Assembly (NCBI GenBank): GCA_013215465.1
Contig: JABSOW010000006.1
Coordinates: 141,425 to 205,424 of the forward strand
Length of the DNA stretch: 64,000 nucleotides
Origin: Colwellia sp.
GTDB lineage: Bacteria; Pseudomonadota; Gammaproteobacteria; Enterobacterales; Alteromonadaceae
Direction of reading: 5' to 3'
A model generated the notes under the pieces. That model was given only the letters and a program-made list of their open reading frames with translations, was not told the DNA's origin and made no database searches. The position numbers and the translations under genes are program-made. Of this stretch, positions 1-9,909 are shown in pieces (positions within the stretch are counted from its first letter, which is position 1; every line of letters begins with the position of its first letter).

Positions 1-1775
1 ACATTATTGATCGCTCATTGTGTCATATTGTCGAAACAAAACTTACTAACGATCTTATATGTAAAGTACTTATACAGCCTATTGCTGTACTTTCCCAGCG
101 CGATTTACGTGTAGGTTTTTCTCAATTTGAGGACATTATTGAGACGGTAGATGTTCAAGTGAAATCAAACCTCAGCTTGGGCTTTAGAACTTTCCTTACA
201 AAATGGGGAGGCAAAATAAACAATGAGATAGAGATAAAACACTGCGGGTTCAAATCAAGGTTCAGCGCAAAAAAAGAAATGAATGCACCTAAATTAATTA
301 TCCCTATTGATGATGATGGTGTTGAATTGAAAAGCCCTATCTTAAGCAACCATCAGTCCTCATTCGAGCTAAAAAAAGAAGTTAATGAGTATTATGAAAT
401 ACCTATTGTTGAATTACTCGAAGCCGCTACTTCAGAAATAGGTTTATATAAGAAACTAGTTAAAACATTCAACCAATATACTTCTGTTGACCAAAATGGA
501 AATTATAAATTAGCTATTTCTGATGAAATATCATCTTTCATCGAAGAAAGTCAGAAAACTCAAGCAAAAGGCGTACTGAAATCAAAAACTAAAGCCCTGA
601 TCGATAGTTACTCACAAGAGCAATTACTTGGTGCGTATGTTAGAGCACAAGTTAACGCGGGAATTGATGAACATATCTATTGCAACGGTAAAAACTTACT
701 CATACTCGATTATATAAAGCACTGGTTTCACAATACGGGCCCAAGCATGATGAACTATTTTTGGCATAGTGTGCTTTTACCCAAAAGCATATTATTAGTT
801 TGTTTTACTCGGTTAATTATAAGAACTACGTGGAACAAAGATGTTGTTGCTACGCTAAAGCGCGATGATTTTCCTGAGGAAATCCCTGATGGCGAATTCA
901 AAATAAGTGGATTTAAAGAAAAAGTAGATAAGCCTACTTTTGTCATTACCATTGAGCCTCACGAAACAGAGATTCGTGAAGCTATAACGATGTTACTTCG
1001 ACATTACGATAACATGTTAGAACTCGGTTTATCCCCTGAATCACTTTGGGATACTCCTACTTCAACCAACCTTTCCTTTTTAAGTAAAATGAACATTGAC
1101 AGATTTTGTGATCATCACGGACTATCAAAATTTACGATAGAGCTACTAGCAAAACATCAAATAAACTTAAGAAATGGTATCGATGGTAGTTTAGCTAATT
1201 CACAAACAGAGCGTAACCATGCAAACAGTGGAGTGACTGCTGGTTACTTAACTCACCCTATCGCGATGATCGAATATGAAGCTAATAATGCAGATTTTCA
1301 GCGACGATTCGAAACAACCATTCAATACCGTCATTCAGGAGAAAAGTACTTAAAAAAGTACGGATTAGATAAAGATAATATTGATGAAAACCTTATTGTT
1401 TCAGCCAAGGTTTCTGATGACGATGATTTACCCGACTGGTTTCTTCTCCCTGATGGATCGACTTGTTCAAATATTTTTGCCCCAATTGACAAAGGTAAAC
1501 AAGACAACCTTTGCCAAGGCAGAAAATGCCATCAAGGGGGAGGTTGTGAATTTAATCAGATTAATTTGGGAGATGAAGAGTTTTTGCAAACACTTCAACA
1601 GCAAGAGTTCTTTAGCGCACGTGGTGAAGCACTGTTATCTAAACATGGTAAAGAATACTTCGATGAGTATATTGCCCCAGAAATGCGCTTTGTATTCGGC
1701 CTAGTAAGATACGTAGAACATTCAAACCCTACATTTTATAAAACTACAAAAGGTAGATTGAACAATGCCAACTAA
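1..1775 (+). CDS. Integrase/recombinase-like protein, first gene of mobility module, 5' end open to window edge (candidate GmtY/GmtZ-type)
   Basis: Frame is open from base 3 with no upstream stop, so the TTG at 18 need not be the start. C-terminal Cys cluster (CSNIF..NLCQGRKCHQGGGC) and 'LRNGIDGSLANSQTERNHANSGVTAGYLTHP' resemble a degenerate tyrosine-recombinase C-terminus. Followed by an overlapping integrase ORF. Confidence 0.55.
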   Translation, partial: IIDRSLCHIVETKLTNDLICKVLIQPIAVLSQRDLRVGFSQFEDIIETVDVQVKSNLSLGFRTFLTKWGGKINNEIEIKHCGFKSRFSAKKEMNAPKLIIPIDDDGVELKSPILSNHQSSFELKKEVNEYYEIPIVELLEAATSEIGLYKKLVKTFNQYTSVDQNGNYKLAISDEISSFIEESQKTQAKGVLKSKTKALIDSYSQEQLLGAYVRAQVNAGIDEHIYCNGKNLLILDYIKHWFHNTGPSMMNYFWHSVLLPKSILLVCFTRLIIRTTWNKDVVATLKRDDFPEEIPDGEFKISGFKEKVDKPTFVITIEPHETEIREAITMLLRHYDNMLELGLSPESLWDTPTSTNLSFLSKMNIDRFCDHHGLSKFTIELLAKHQINLRNGIDGSLANSQTERNHANSGVTAGYLTHPIAMIEYEANNADFQRRFETTIQYRHSGEKYLKKYGLDKDNIDENLIVSAKVSDDDDLPDWFLLPDGSTCSNIFAPIDKGKQDNLCQGRKCHQGGGCEFNQINLGDEEFLQTLQQQEFFSARGEALLSKHGKEYFDEYIAPEMRFVFGLVRYVEHSNPTFYKTTKGRLNNAN

Positions 1776-4104
1776 TATTAATTACAAATTTTTAAACGTC
1801 TCTGAGATGGAAGAAATATCTGATAGTTTTACAGACCAGGTAACTGAAAACGCAAAAGAATTAGAGTTAATTGTATCTGATGAAAAACTATCTATCGATG
1901 GCACAATACTAAAGTATCACTCAGTTGTTGAATCTACGAGACAAGAAGGTTCTATAGATTTAGCGAATATATGGCTTCCAGGTGCGCCCGGATGGGAACA
2001 TCCTGTCCCACTGTTATTATATCCAAACCTCTCGAAAGCTATAATAGAAGTGGTAGACAAGTATGCGTGTAATGCATCCCATACGCCTACTTTTGCTAAA
2101 ACAGGGTTGCCGTCCCAATTCAATGTAGCATCACAATTTGTCGAATGGGCGTGCTTAAATGGTCACTTTCAATTGCAAGAAATTAGCAAAAAACGATTTA
2201 TTGAATTTAATAATAAAATCAGCGAGGGTGGAATTAATACAATATTAGATCTCCCAACCCGGATAGATCAATTTATTGACAATTTAATTGTAAACGATGA
2301 GCTAGATTCATTTTTAATTAAAGATGGTGACACTGAAAATTCAGCAGTAACAAGCTTAAGAGTATCCCTAATAGCAAAGAGCATTGGTTCCGTCAGCTTA
2401 GAGAACCAAGTTTCGAATGATTTATATAAAAAAGTCTATGAGTATTTACAATCTAACGACATAAAAGTAAATAAAAAATTTGCAAATAAAGGAGGTGTCT
2501 TTCCAACTCAAGCATCAGAAAGCTCGCTGGGTAATTGGTTTAGCACTTGGAATCGATTTGCAAACATAGATAATTCAGATCATTTACCTTTTGTCCCTTT
2601 TCCAAAGCCAAGCTACCTTGCAAAAAAGCTAGGGAAAGTTTCGAGCAGAACTAACAATTTGGAAATTGAGCATGTCATTAAACTTCTTGGTACTTCTCAC
2701 AAATGGTTATATGAATATTCACCAAAAATAATTTCGATTGTGAAGGATATTAAGAAGGAAAAAGATAGGTTACTCAAAGATGGTGCAAACACTAGATATA
2801 TTGCTGAGACACTTATTCCTCAGTTTATTGAACAATCGGCCAAGGTAAAAAAGTTAGAAAAGCAGCTTTCAATTAACATCCATAAAACTAGTTTAACTTC
2901 ATCAAAAAATACTGATGAGGATCTTTCTATTACAGAAATCATCACGCTGTTAATGTCGGCTTGCTATTTAATACTTCAAACTTATAACGCAAGAAGACAA
3001 GCTGAAATACAAGATCCGCGTATCGGGGTTCAAGAAGAATACTTCCGTTGTAAAAGCAAAAAATATAATTGGTATCAGGCTTGTTTTTATAATGAAAAGC
3101 ACGGAGAAAGAAGGTGGTACACCTTAAACAATGGTAGTGCCAAAGCTTTGAAGTGCTTGATAGATCTAAAAAACGCTTGGGAAGGGGAAAATGCAGAAGG
3201 TTTATTTAATGTTCCTACATTTAGGCTTACAGAGGAAGGAAATTTCAAACATTACAAATACCATTTCAACAAAGGGAAAGGATCAAAAATTACTGGCAAT
3301 GCCTTTTTAAAAATGGCAATAGGTGATGCCAGCAATGACATCGGTAGTCACATGTTTCGAAGAATTTACGCGATTATCTATCATTATCAGTACAAGAATG
3401 CAGACTTGCTCGCATTATGCTTCCAGATGGGGCATGTCGATCCGACTCAAACAATGATATATGTTACCGACCCTAACTCTCGTGAATTACACGAGCAACT
3501 TCATCATAAAGTTAAATTAACAAAAAATGAAAATGCCGAATCGACTATAGCAATAAAAGAAGAAAATAAAGCATTAGATAAAGTCATTGATGAAGTAGGT
3601 GTTGAAACCACCTCAAAAGACCTATTAAACCTTATGATGGGCACTGAGAAAATGGCCGGAAAATATACTTCATACCTTAAAAAAGTTTATCGAGTGTTAC
3701 AACGTAGTGTTAAATTTGGATCTTACATCGATAAAAAATATGGGCATAATTTCAATAAGCTAAGTCAGAAGGAACAAAGCGACGAAATGGCAAACGTTCT
3801 GCATAAGAAAGGTCATAAACATAACCCAAAACCTCATGCTACATGCCATAAGAAGAGTGGCGATATTAAGATAAAAAAAGCCCCATGCGAGCCTCTAAAA
3901 TGTAAGGGATGTCCATATCAAGAGGTTAGAAGTATTCAATTGAAGATAATGACAGATGATCTACTTGATTTAAAAAAGCAACAATCTGACTTTAGATCTT
4001 TACCGATTCAAAAGCTTAGAGCTAAAGAGCAAGTTAAAAAATTAACTAGCCTAATTGAAAACTACCAACGCTCCATGGCTAAAAGCCAAGCAATATTCAA
4101 CTAG
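1765..4104 (+). CDS. Large tyrosine recombinase/integrase with C-terminal Cys cluster (candidate GMT integrase)
   Basis: C-terminal motif 'SHMFRRIYAIIYHYQYKNADLLALCFQMGHVDPTQTMIYVTD' (HxxR...GH...Y); Cys-rich tail 'CHKKSGDIKIKKAPCEPLKCKGCPYQ'; overlaps upstream ORF by 11 nt. Confidence 0.75.
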   Translation: MPTNINYKFLNVSEMEEISDSFTDQVTENAKELELIVSDEKLSIDGTILKYHSVVESTRQEGSIDLANIWLPGAPGWEHPVPLLLYPNLSKAIIEVVDKYACNASHTPTFAKTGLPSQFNVASQFVEWACLNGHFQLQEISKKRFIEFNNKISEGGINTILDLPTRIDQFIDNLIVNDELDSFLIKDGDTENSAVTSLRVSLIAKSIGSVSLENQVSNDLYKKVYEYLQSNDIKVNKKFANKGGVFPTQASESSLGNWFSTWNRFANIDNSDHLPFVPFPKPSYLAKKLGKVSSRTNNLEIEHVIKLLGTSHKWLYEYSPKIISIVKDIKKEKDRLLKDGANTRYIAETLIPQFIEQSAKVKKLEKQLSINIHKTSLTSSKNTDEDLSITEIITLLMSACYLILQTYNARRQAEIQDPRIGVQEEYFRCKSKKYNWYQACFYNEKHGERRWYTLNNGSAKALKCLIDLKNAWEGENAEGLFNVPTFRLTEEGNFKHYKYHFNKGKGSKITGNAFLKMAIGDASNDIGSHMFRRIYAIIYHYQYKNADLLALCFQMGHVDPTQTMIYVTDPNSRELHEQLHHKVKLTKNENAESTIAIKEENKALDKVIDEVGVETTSKDLLNLMMGTEKMAGKYTSYLKKVYRVLQRSVKFGSYIDKKYGHNFNKLSQKEQSDEMANVLHKKGHKHNPKPHATCHKKSGDIKIKKAPCEPLKCKGCPYQEVRSIQLKIMTDDLLDLKKQQSDFRSLPIQKLRAKEQVKKLTSLIENYQRSMAKSQAIFN

Positions 4105-4115
4105 AGGTTTTTGTA

Positions 4116-4835
4116 ATGACTAATAATAAATCAAGTACTGAACCTCAACGTGAAGAAGCATTCAAACGTCTTGAACAGAAAATATCCATATTAGAAGATT
4201 GGATTAAAGATGGTATTCCTTTCGAGCTTAAAGGTGGAAATAAACAAATAAATAAAAAAGAGAAAATCGTTCTTGAGTTTTTCCCTACCAGTATTAGCGC
4301 TTTAAGAGGCTGGAACGGTAGCAAAAATAGTAAAGATGCCGTAAAGAGATACAAAATTCCGAAATATCAAACTTCAGCAGGTGTATGGAAGGCAGCTCCT
4401 AAGCGCATAACTAATCGCGTCGAGAATGAAGGTGAGTCTGAATCTTTATTCGAATGTTTGAAACTCAAAGCTAAATTTCAAAGTGATAACAAGAATAAAA
4501 GCAAGATTAAAGAATTAGAAGAGTTACTCGCGATAAGCCAGATGAATCACAAAGGGCTAGCTGATGAGTTGATTCAACTTCGGCTGGACAATATTTATTT
4601 AACCGAAGAACTGCATACTTCTGAAAATGTAATTAAAGGTACAAAGTCCACTATAAAAACACAATTCAAATGGAAAGATGAACTATTAAAACAAGCACAT
4701 AATAAAACCTCTCAACTTAAAATAGAGAATGGCAAACTCAAAAAAATTCTAGCTGAACATGAAATTTCATACGATGTCGATCCTGTTGAACCGTCAATAA
4801 TTAATTTTCCAGGTAAAGTAAATCGTGACAAATAA
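4116..4835 (+). CDS. Conserved mobility-module protein with coiled-coil C-terminus (candidate GmtX-like)
   Basis: ORF of 239 aa directly after the integrase with an 11-nt gap; heptad-rich C-terminal half. Confidence 0.5.
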   Translation: MTNNKSSTEPQREEAFKRLEQKISILEDWIKDGIPFELKGGNKQINKKEKIVLEFFPTSISALRGWNGSKNSKDAVKRYKIPKYQTSAGVWKAAPKRITNRVENEGESESLFECLKLKAKFQSDNKNKSKIKELEELLAISQMNHKGLADELIQLRLDNIYLTEELHTSENVIKGTKSTIKTQFKWKDELLKQAHNKTSQLKIENGKLKKILAEHEISYDVDPVEPSIINFPGKVNRDK

Positions 4836-5265
4836 AATTAAGACACCTTCTCAGGAAGTTGGAAAATTGAGTGTTAAGAAATTAGAGGATTGGTTAAAGA
4901 CATCACCTGAAATCCCTATTCATAATCGAAAAATGAATAAGACAAAAATTTGTCGTATGCATGGCATTACTAAATCAACTATAGACTCTAATTCAGGTCT
5001 TGAAAGGTTATTTTCTGATGATGGACCGATTGCACTGCTTGTTCAGGAGCAGCTAAACAACACGATACATAGACAAGAAACTTCAGCTAATGAAACAGCA
5101 TCAGAAGGTAATGATACTGTCCTACCGACTGAAGAATTAACTCAAAAAATTGATGAGTTAAAACAAACAATTGACTCTATTCATTTGGACTTAGCTTCTG
5201 AAGAGTATTTAACTTCTACAGGCCGTTATATTCCTAAGCTTTATTTAAAAACGATTGAAGATTAG
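4825..5265 (+). CDS. Small hypothetical protein of the mobility operon
   Basis: 146 aa, overlaps preceding ORF by 11 nt; followed 12 nt later by the helicase gene. Confidence 0.5.
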   Translation: MTNKIKTPSQEVGKLSVKKLEDWLKTSPEIPIHNRKMNKTKICRMHGITKSTIDSNSGLERLFSDDGPIALLVQEQLNNTIHRQETSANETASEGNDTVLPTEELTQKIDELKQTIDSIHLDLASEEYLTSTGRYIPKLYLKTIED

Positions 5266-5277
5266 CGTGATGTTAAA

Positions 5278-7506
5278 ATGAAAATACAAAACATATCATT
5301 TGATGACGAAGTAAAAAAACTTTCGGGGATTGTTACTCATATTATCCATGTAGCCCATGATAATCGTGGTGTTTCTGCTATTTTTCGGCTCAAACGTGAA
5401 AAAAGCAAGTTTCAAGCTGTCGCTGAGTTTGGAACAATTAATTCACACCCTAGAATTGGAGATATTTGGGAACTAGCAGGAGAACATAAAACAGATGAAA
5501 AATACGGCTCTCAATTTTCAGTTTTTCATGCAAAAAAAGTTAATCCTAGTTCTTCAACACCATTACCCATAATGCTTGATTACCTTGCTTATAATACTAA
5601 TTTTGTTGGTATTGATACGTATTGGGCATCCAAATTAAAGAAAAAATTTCGCGATTCATTATTTGATGGTCTGAATAAAGCTGATGTTCACACACTTATT
5701 TCTGATAAAAAATTAAAGATGCCAAAAATTAAGGCTCAATCTTTAATTGATGGATGGAGAAAAAACACTTACGAAGATAGGCTAGTTGATTTTTTATCGA
5801 GCAATAAATTACCTACCTCTCTATCAGGGAACATAATTCACTACCTCGGTTATAATGCTATTGAGTTAATTACTGATAACCCTTATCTGCTGTGTCTGTT
5901 GATGCCAGTAGAGTCTGTTTCAAAGACATGGAAAAAATTAGACAAAATAATTACTAAAAATTTTAACATTGCGAGTAATAATAAAAAAAGAGCGGTTTCT
6001 TTTGTTGAGTCAGTTTTATATAACGCATTTGATGTGAATGGACATATGGCGCTACCAATAGAGCATGTGCAAAGTGCTTTAAAGGATGTAGATATAAAAT
6101 TAGATTTGGATAAGCTCAATAGGGATACCGGGCCATTTAAAACCCTACACGTAAATAAAAAGAACAATACCGTACAAATACTCGGTCATCATGTAATAGA
6201 AAAAACAATTTCTTCGTTATTAAATAAACGACTTTATTTTAACTCAGGTAAAGTATTAGATAGAGTTGATGATTTTATTTCTAGTTATATAGAAAATAAT
6301 AATATTCAATTAAATCCGGAACAAAATATCGCCATAGTTAATGCGTTAACAAAAAACCTATCTGTTATTCATGGAAAAGCATTTACTGGAAAATCTACTG
6401 TTGTTAATGCCATCATTGATAATATGTTAAAACATAACGAAAGGTTTTGGTTGATATCCCCTTCATTTAGCAATGAAGCTAATTCTCTATCTGGTGGTGT
6501 GCATGCTGAATCAATCCATAGATTTATTTCAAAGGCCCATAAAAGGAACTTAAAACAACTTCTTTCAAATTCTGTTGTTATTATCGATGAAGCACAATCA
6601 ATTGATATGTTAACTCTTTATAAGCTGCTTAAAGTGGTTCCTATCAATTCCAAAGTTTGCTTTATTGGTGATAAATATAAACTTTCCCCGATTGGGCCAG
6701 GTAACTTTTTTACGCAAATTTCAACTATTCAGAATAACGTAATAACCGAGCTAGTAAAAAAGTATTCTATTGAAGAAAACAATGAATTTAGTCATTTAAA
6801 CGCATTGTTATTTTCTCAAGGTACTGTATCAAATTTAGATATAAATCATTTTGAAATCGAAACACATGCTGTTGTTAGTATTTATGATATACCTGATAGA
6901 GATCACGCTACTCTAAGTAATATAACAGCAAACATTTGGTTTGAAGTTGATCAGTTACGAAAGCACAGCACACAGATCATATGCACCAGTAATCCTGTTC
7001 GTGAGTTAATAAATACACAAATTCAGCAAGTTAAATATCATAAGCAAGACTTTGACAAAATTAAGGTAGAAGATAAAGAATTTTATCTAGGTGATGCTGT
7101 TATATTCAATAAAGCTGATCAATATTTAGGTGTTAGCAATGGCACGATGGGCGTTGTAAATGAGGTGTTCAAAAGTCCTCAGTTATTCGGTGGTAGAGAA
7201 TGTTTACTCAGTGTTGAAATTGAAGGAAATGCAATAGCATTAACTAAATCAGATATTGAAAATATTAACCTTTCCTATGCTATTACAGCTTATAAAATTC
7301 AGGGACATCGATTTAAGAATACAATTATTCTTGTCGATAACCATTTTTTAATTAATAGGTCATGGCTATATACGGTAATCAACTCTACTGAACAGTCTTT
7401 AATTTTTATTGGTGATAGAGCTTCTTTAACCGCATCATTCAATGAAATAGACACTGATTTACAACGATATTTTGGTACTCCAATTACTTTAGTGGGTGAA
7501 CAATGA
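5278..7506 (+). CDS. RecD/TraA-like superfamily 1B DNA helicase
   Basis: Walker A 'HGKAFTGKSTVVNAI', Walker B 'VVIIDEAQSIDM', 'FIGDKYKLSPIGPG', C-terminal 'LSYAITAYKIQGHRFKNTIILV' (UvrD_C_2-like). Confidence 0.85.
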   Translation: MKIQNISFDDEVKKLSGIVTHIIHVAHDNRGVSAIFRLKREKSKFQAVAEFGTINSHPRIGDIWELAGEHKTDEKYGSQFSVFHAKKVNPSSSTPLPIMLDYLAYNTNFVGIDTYWASKLKKKFRDSLFDGLNKADVHTLISDKKLKMPKIKAQSLIDGWRKNTYEDRLVDFLSSNKLPTSLSGNIIHYLGYNAIELITDNPYLLCLLMPVESVSKTWKKLDKIITKNFNIASNNKKRAVSFVESVLYNAFDVNGHMALPIEHVQSALKDVDIKLDLDKLNRDTGPFKTLHVNKKNNTVQILGHHVIEKTISSLLNKRLYFNSGKVLDRVDDFISSYIENNNIQLNPEQNIAIVNALTKNLSVIHGKAFTGKSTVVNAIIDNMLKHNERFWLISPSFSNEANSLSGGVHAESIHRFISKAHKRNLKQLLSNSVVIIDEAQSIDMLTLYKLLKVVPINSKVCFIGDKYKLSPIGPGNFFTQISTIQNNVITELVKKYSIEENNEFSHLNALLFSQGTVSNLDINHFEIETHAVVSIYDIPDRDHATLSNITANIWFEVDQLRKHSTQIICTSNPVRELINTQIQQVKYHKQDFDKIKVEDKEFYLGDAVIFNKADQYLGVSNGTMGVVNEVFKSPQLFGGRECLLSVEIEGNAIALTKSDIENINLSYAITAYKIQGHRFKNTIILVDNHFLINRSWLYTVINSTEQSLIFIGDRASLTASFNEIDTDLQRYFGTPITLVGEQ

Positions 7507-8852
7507 ATAAAGAAATTTTAGAAACCAAAGTAAAATATGATCGGAAAGAGTATTACGTTTACCAAGATGTGAATGGTGAAGTGCTGTGGGCACCTATCGA
7601 TTTTCTCATTGAAGAAGATAAAGATAAAAATATAAGCACCATATCAACTTATAGAAAAGCAATTAGAAGGCTATTCAAATATATAAACACAAGAGAAAAG
7701 GATCTCACTTGGCTAGAAATTAACGATTACCATATTGAAAAATTTAGAGATTGGTGCCTTGAAGAAACTAAAGCAGATCCTCGTCATCGGGGTAGTGATA
7801 ATACCGCAAAACAGACAGTAAACCATGATTTTTTGATGCCAATTTATGCATTTTATTTTTGGGTACAAAAGCAAGGAAAATATCACCCGAACATCTTAGG
7901 GTTGAATACTGAGAAGAAGTACTCTTATCAGATAACTTCTGCGCTTTTGCAAAAAGAAATGGCTATTTCTAAGAATGAGAAGCCTAATAATACTCTTCTT
8001 TATCCAAAGTTATTTAAAGATTGTGATAAGAAAAGCCGAAAACAAGAATCAGCGGACGAATATGACTGGAATGAACTAATTAATCACATTATTAATAATT
8101 ACCGTGGCTATGAAAGAGCCTCTCTTCTACTTATTTTAAAAATAATAAATGATACTGGTGGAAGACCAATTTCAATAAGTAGTCTTTTACGTATTCAGTT
8201 TACTAAAGAAGCCACAAATAAGATCTTTTTTGATAATAAAAAATCTACATTTGATGTTGTTCCCGCAAAGGCAAAACAAGGGAATACGATGCCTATAAAA
8301 TTTCCATATACCATATGTAGTGCGATTCAAACATTTATTGAGGATGAACTAAACCCATTTGTCGATAGAAATAACCTTTCATCCTACGATGGACATTTAT
8401 TTATAAGTCCAAGAAATTTTACTCCACTAAGTGCTGCTAATATTATCAAAATATTTAGTGAAATAACGACAGAATTAGAATGGCCGAAAGGAAAATCTAT
8501 TTATTCTTTTAGACATAAATTTGCACAAGAAAGCCACGATAAAAACTTGGAAATAGCCATTGAGCAAGGTTTTTCTGCCGATGAACCCTCTGTTGCATTG
8601 AAAACGCAAAATGATATGACTCATAAAGCGAAGGGGTCTCTTGATAGCTACGTTGATGATAGAGTGAGAATGGGAAAAGATACCGAAGCTAATAAAAGAG
8701 AACTTAGAATTAAGGAATTAGAATCAGATAAAACACGCTTGGCATTAGAAACTCAAAAATCAATGGAATTAGCTGAAGAGCAACACAAACTAAATGAAGA
8801 AATGGCTATAGAAATAGCACGATTGAAAAAAGAACTAGCACAAAAAAAGTAA
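7503..8852 (+). CDS. Tyrosine recombinase/phage-type integrase with C-terminal coiled coil
   Basis: 'TGGRPISISSLLRIQF' and 'IYSFRHKFAQESHDKN...MTHKAKGSLDSYVDD' (R..HxxR..Y pattern); start overlaps helicase stop by 4 nt (ATGA). Confidence 0.7.
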   Translation: MNKEILETKVKYDRKEYYVYQDVNGEVLWAPIDFLIEEDKDKNISTISTYRKAIRRLFKYINTREKDLTWLEINDYHIEKFRDWCLEETKADPRHRGSDNTAKQTVNHDFLMPIYAFYFWVQKQGKYHPNILGLNTEKKYSYQITSALLQKEMAISKNEKPNNTLLYPKLFKDCDKKSRKQESADEYDWNELINHIINNYRGYERASLLLILKIINDTGGRPISISSLLRIQFTKEATNKIFFDNKKSTFDVVPAKAKQGNTMPIKFPYTICSAIQTFIEDELNPFVDRNNLSSYDGHLFISPRNFTPLSAANIIKIFSEITTELEWPKGKSIYSFRHKFAQESHDKNLEIAIEQGFSADEPSVALKTQNDMTHKAKGSLDSYVDDRVRMGKDTEANKRELRIKELESDKTRLALETQKSMELAEEQHKLNEEMAIEIARLKKELAQKK

Positions 8853-8955
8853 ATTTTTAGGTTTGCTAAGTCAAATGTCATTCTTCTTTATAACTTCATT
8901 ATTCAACAATTTTACATCTTGGCGAGCCAAGATAAACTTTCTATTTATATAAACT

Positions 8956-9525
8956 CTAGGGCTGTTTTTTGACTTTCTTAAGTGTTCTATGAACTGTCGC
9001 CCTGCTCACATTGTACGTTCTTGCCAGCGAAGATATCGATTCACCACTCTCTTTTGCTTTAAATAATTCTTGAGATTGTTTTTCTGAAAGTGCAGGCATC
9101 CGACCAAGGTGCTTCCCTTTAGCTTTAGCTGCTTCTCTGCCCTCTGCTGTTCTAGATTTAATAAGATCTCTTTCTAGTTGAGCAAAGACGCCACATAAAT
9201 TAATCATTGCAGTCGAGAACGGATTATCATTACCAGTATTAAGCGAGCCATCAATAATATTTAGTGTAGCTTTTTTCTTATGGATATTGTCAATTGTATC
9301 AAGTATCGATTTTAAGGATCTTCCCAGTCGGTCAAGGCGAGTAACAATAACTTCATCCCCCTCTCGAATAAATTCAATCAACTCCCGAAGCTTTTCATCA
9401 TTTTTAATGGAAACACCAGATTGCTTTCCATTAAATATTTTTTCGCAACCAAAATCTTTCAACTGTTTAAGCTGAATACTTAAATCTTGTTCTTGAGTTG
9501 AGACTCTAGCAAAACCAACTTTCAT
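8956..9525 (-). CDS. Serine recombinase, resolvase/invertase family
   Basis: N-terminal 'MKVGFARVSTQEQDLSIQLKQL', 'VIVTRLDRLGRSLKSILD', 'AQLERDLIKSRTAEGREAAKAKGKHLGR', C-terminal HTH 'SISSLARTYNVSRATVHRTLKK'. Confidence 0.95.
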   Translation of the reverse strand: MKVGFARVSTQEQDLSIQLKQLKDFGCEKIFNGKQSGVSIKNDEKLRELIEFIREGDEVIVTRLDRLGRSLKSILDTIDNIHKKKATLNIIDGSLNTGNDNPFSTAMINLCGVFAQLERDLIKSRTAEGREAAKAKGKHLGRMPALSEKQSQELFKAKESGESISSLARTYNVSRATVHRTLKKVKKQP

Positions 9526-9547
9526 ATTAACCTGTACTTAAGTTATA

Positions 9548-9609
9548 ACTTTCGTACACCTTACAAACTCAATGTACGAAAGTCAATAAAAAACATTAAG
9601 TACATGTAC
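9548..9609. promoter_or_regulatory. Candidate res/operator site of the serine recombinase
   Basis: Perfect 11-bp inverted repeat ACTTTCGTACA (9548-9558) / TGTACGAAAGT (9573-9583), plus palindrome GTACATGTAC (9600-9609), directly upstream of the resolvase start. Confidence 0.55.
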
Positions 9610-9754
9610 GCAATGATAATGCATATATAGTACACAAAAAATGGTTATCTGAATCTTTGTAACAAAAATCAATTGATATGTTTATTTTATTAAAAATAAT
9701 TTTTATTCACTATTTAAAAATAAAAAACCAAGTATTCCAAGTAATTAACAATAA

Positions 9755-9781
9755 TTATAGGTATACAATGAATACCTATAA
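9755..9781. promoter_or_regulatory. Inverted repeat (candidate operator) upstream of kfrA-like gene
   Basis: TTATAGGTAT-acaatga-ATACCTATAA, perfect 10-bp arms. The same architecture, TAGGTAC-acatcgc-ATACCTA, lies at 12332-12352 upstream of the chimeric integrase. Confidence 0.55.
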
Positions 9782-9840
9782 GCCATTGATATCTAAGAAT
9801 TTAATTTTGACTTACTTCAAAGGTTAGATTATATTCCCAG

Positions 9841-9894
9841 TTACTTACTTAGTTACTTAGTTACTTAGTTACTTAGTTAGTTAGTTAGTTAGTT
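9841..9894 (+). repeat. Tetranucleotide tandem array (TTAC/TTAG units)
   Basis: ttac ttac ttag ttac ttag ttac ttag ttac ttag ttag ttag ttag ttag tt: 13 consecutive 4-nt units, ending about 15 nt before the ATG at 9910. Confidence 0.95.
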
Positions 9895-9909
9895 AAAAGA
9901 GGATAACTT

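Noticed and set aside
155-349. Short antisense ORFs inside long coding regions (e.g. 155-349, 755-952, 13067-13387, 26938-27285, 28849-29190, 49461-49778)
   Set aside because: They overlap strongly supported genes on the other strand and show no family motifs; expected shadows of AT-rich coding sequence.
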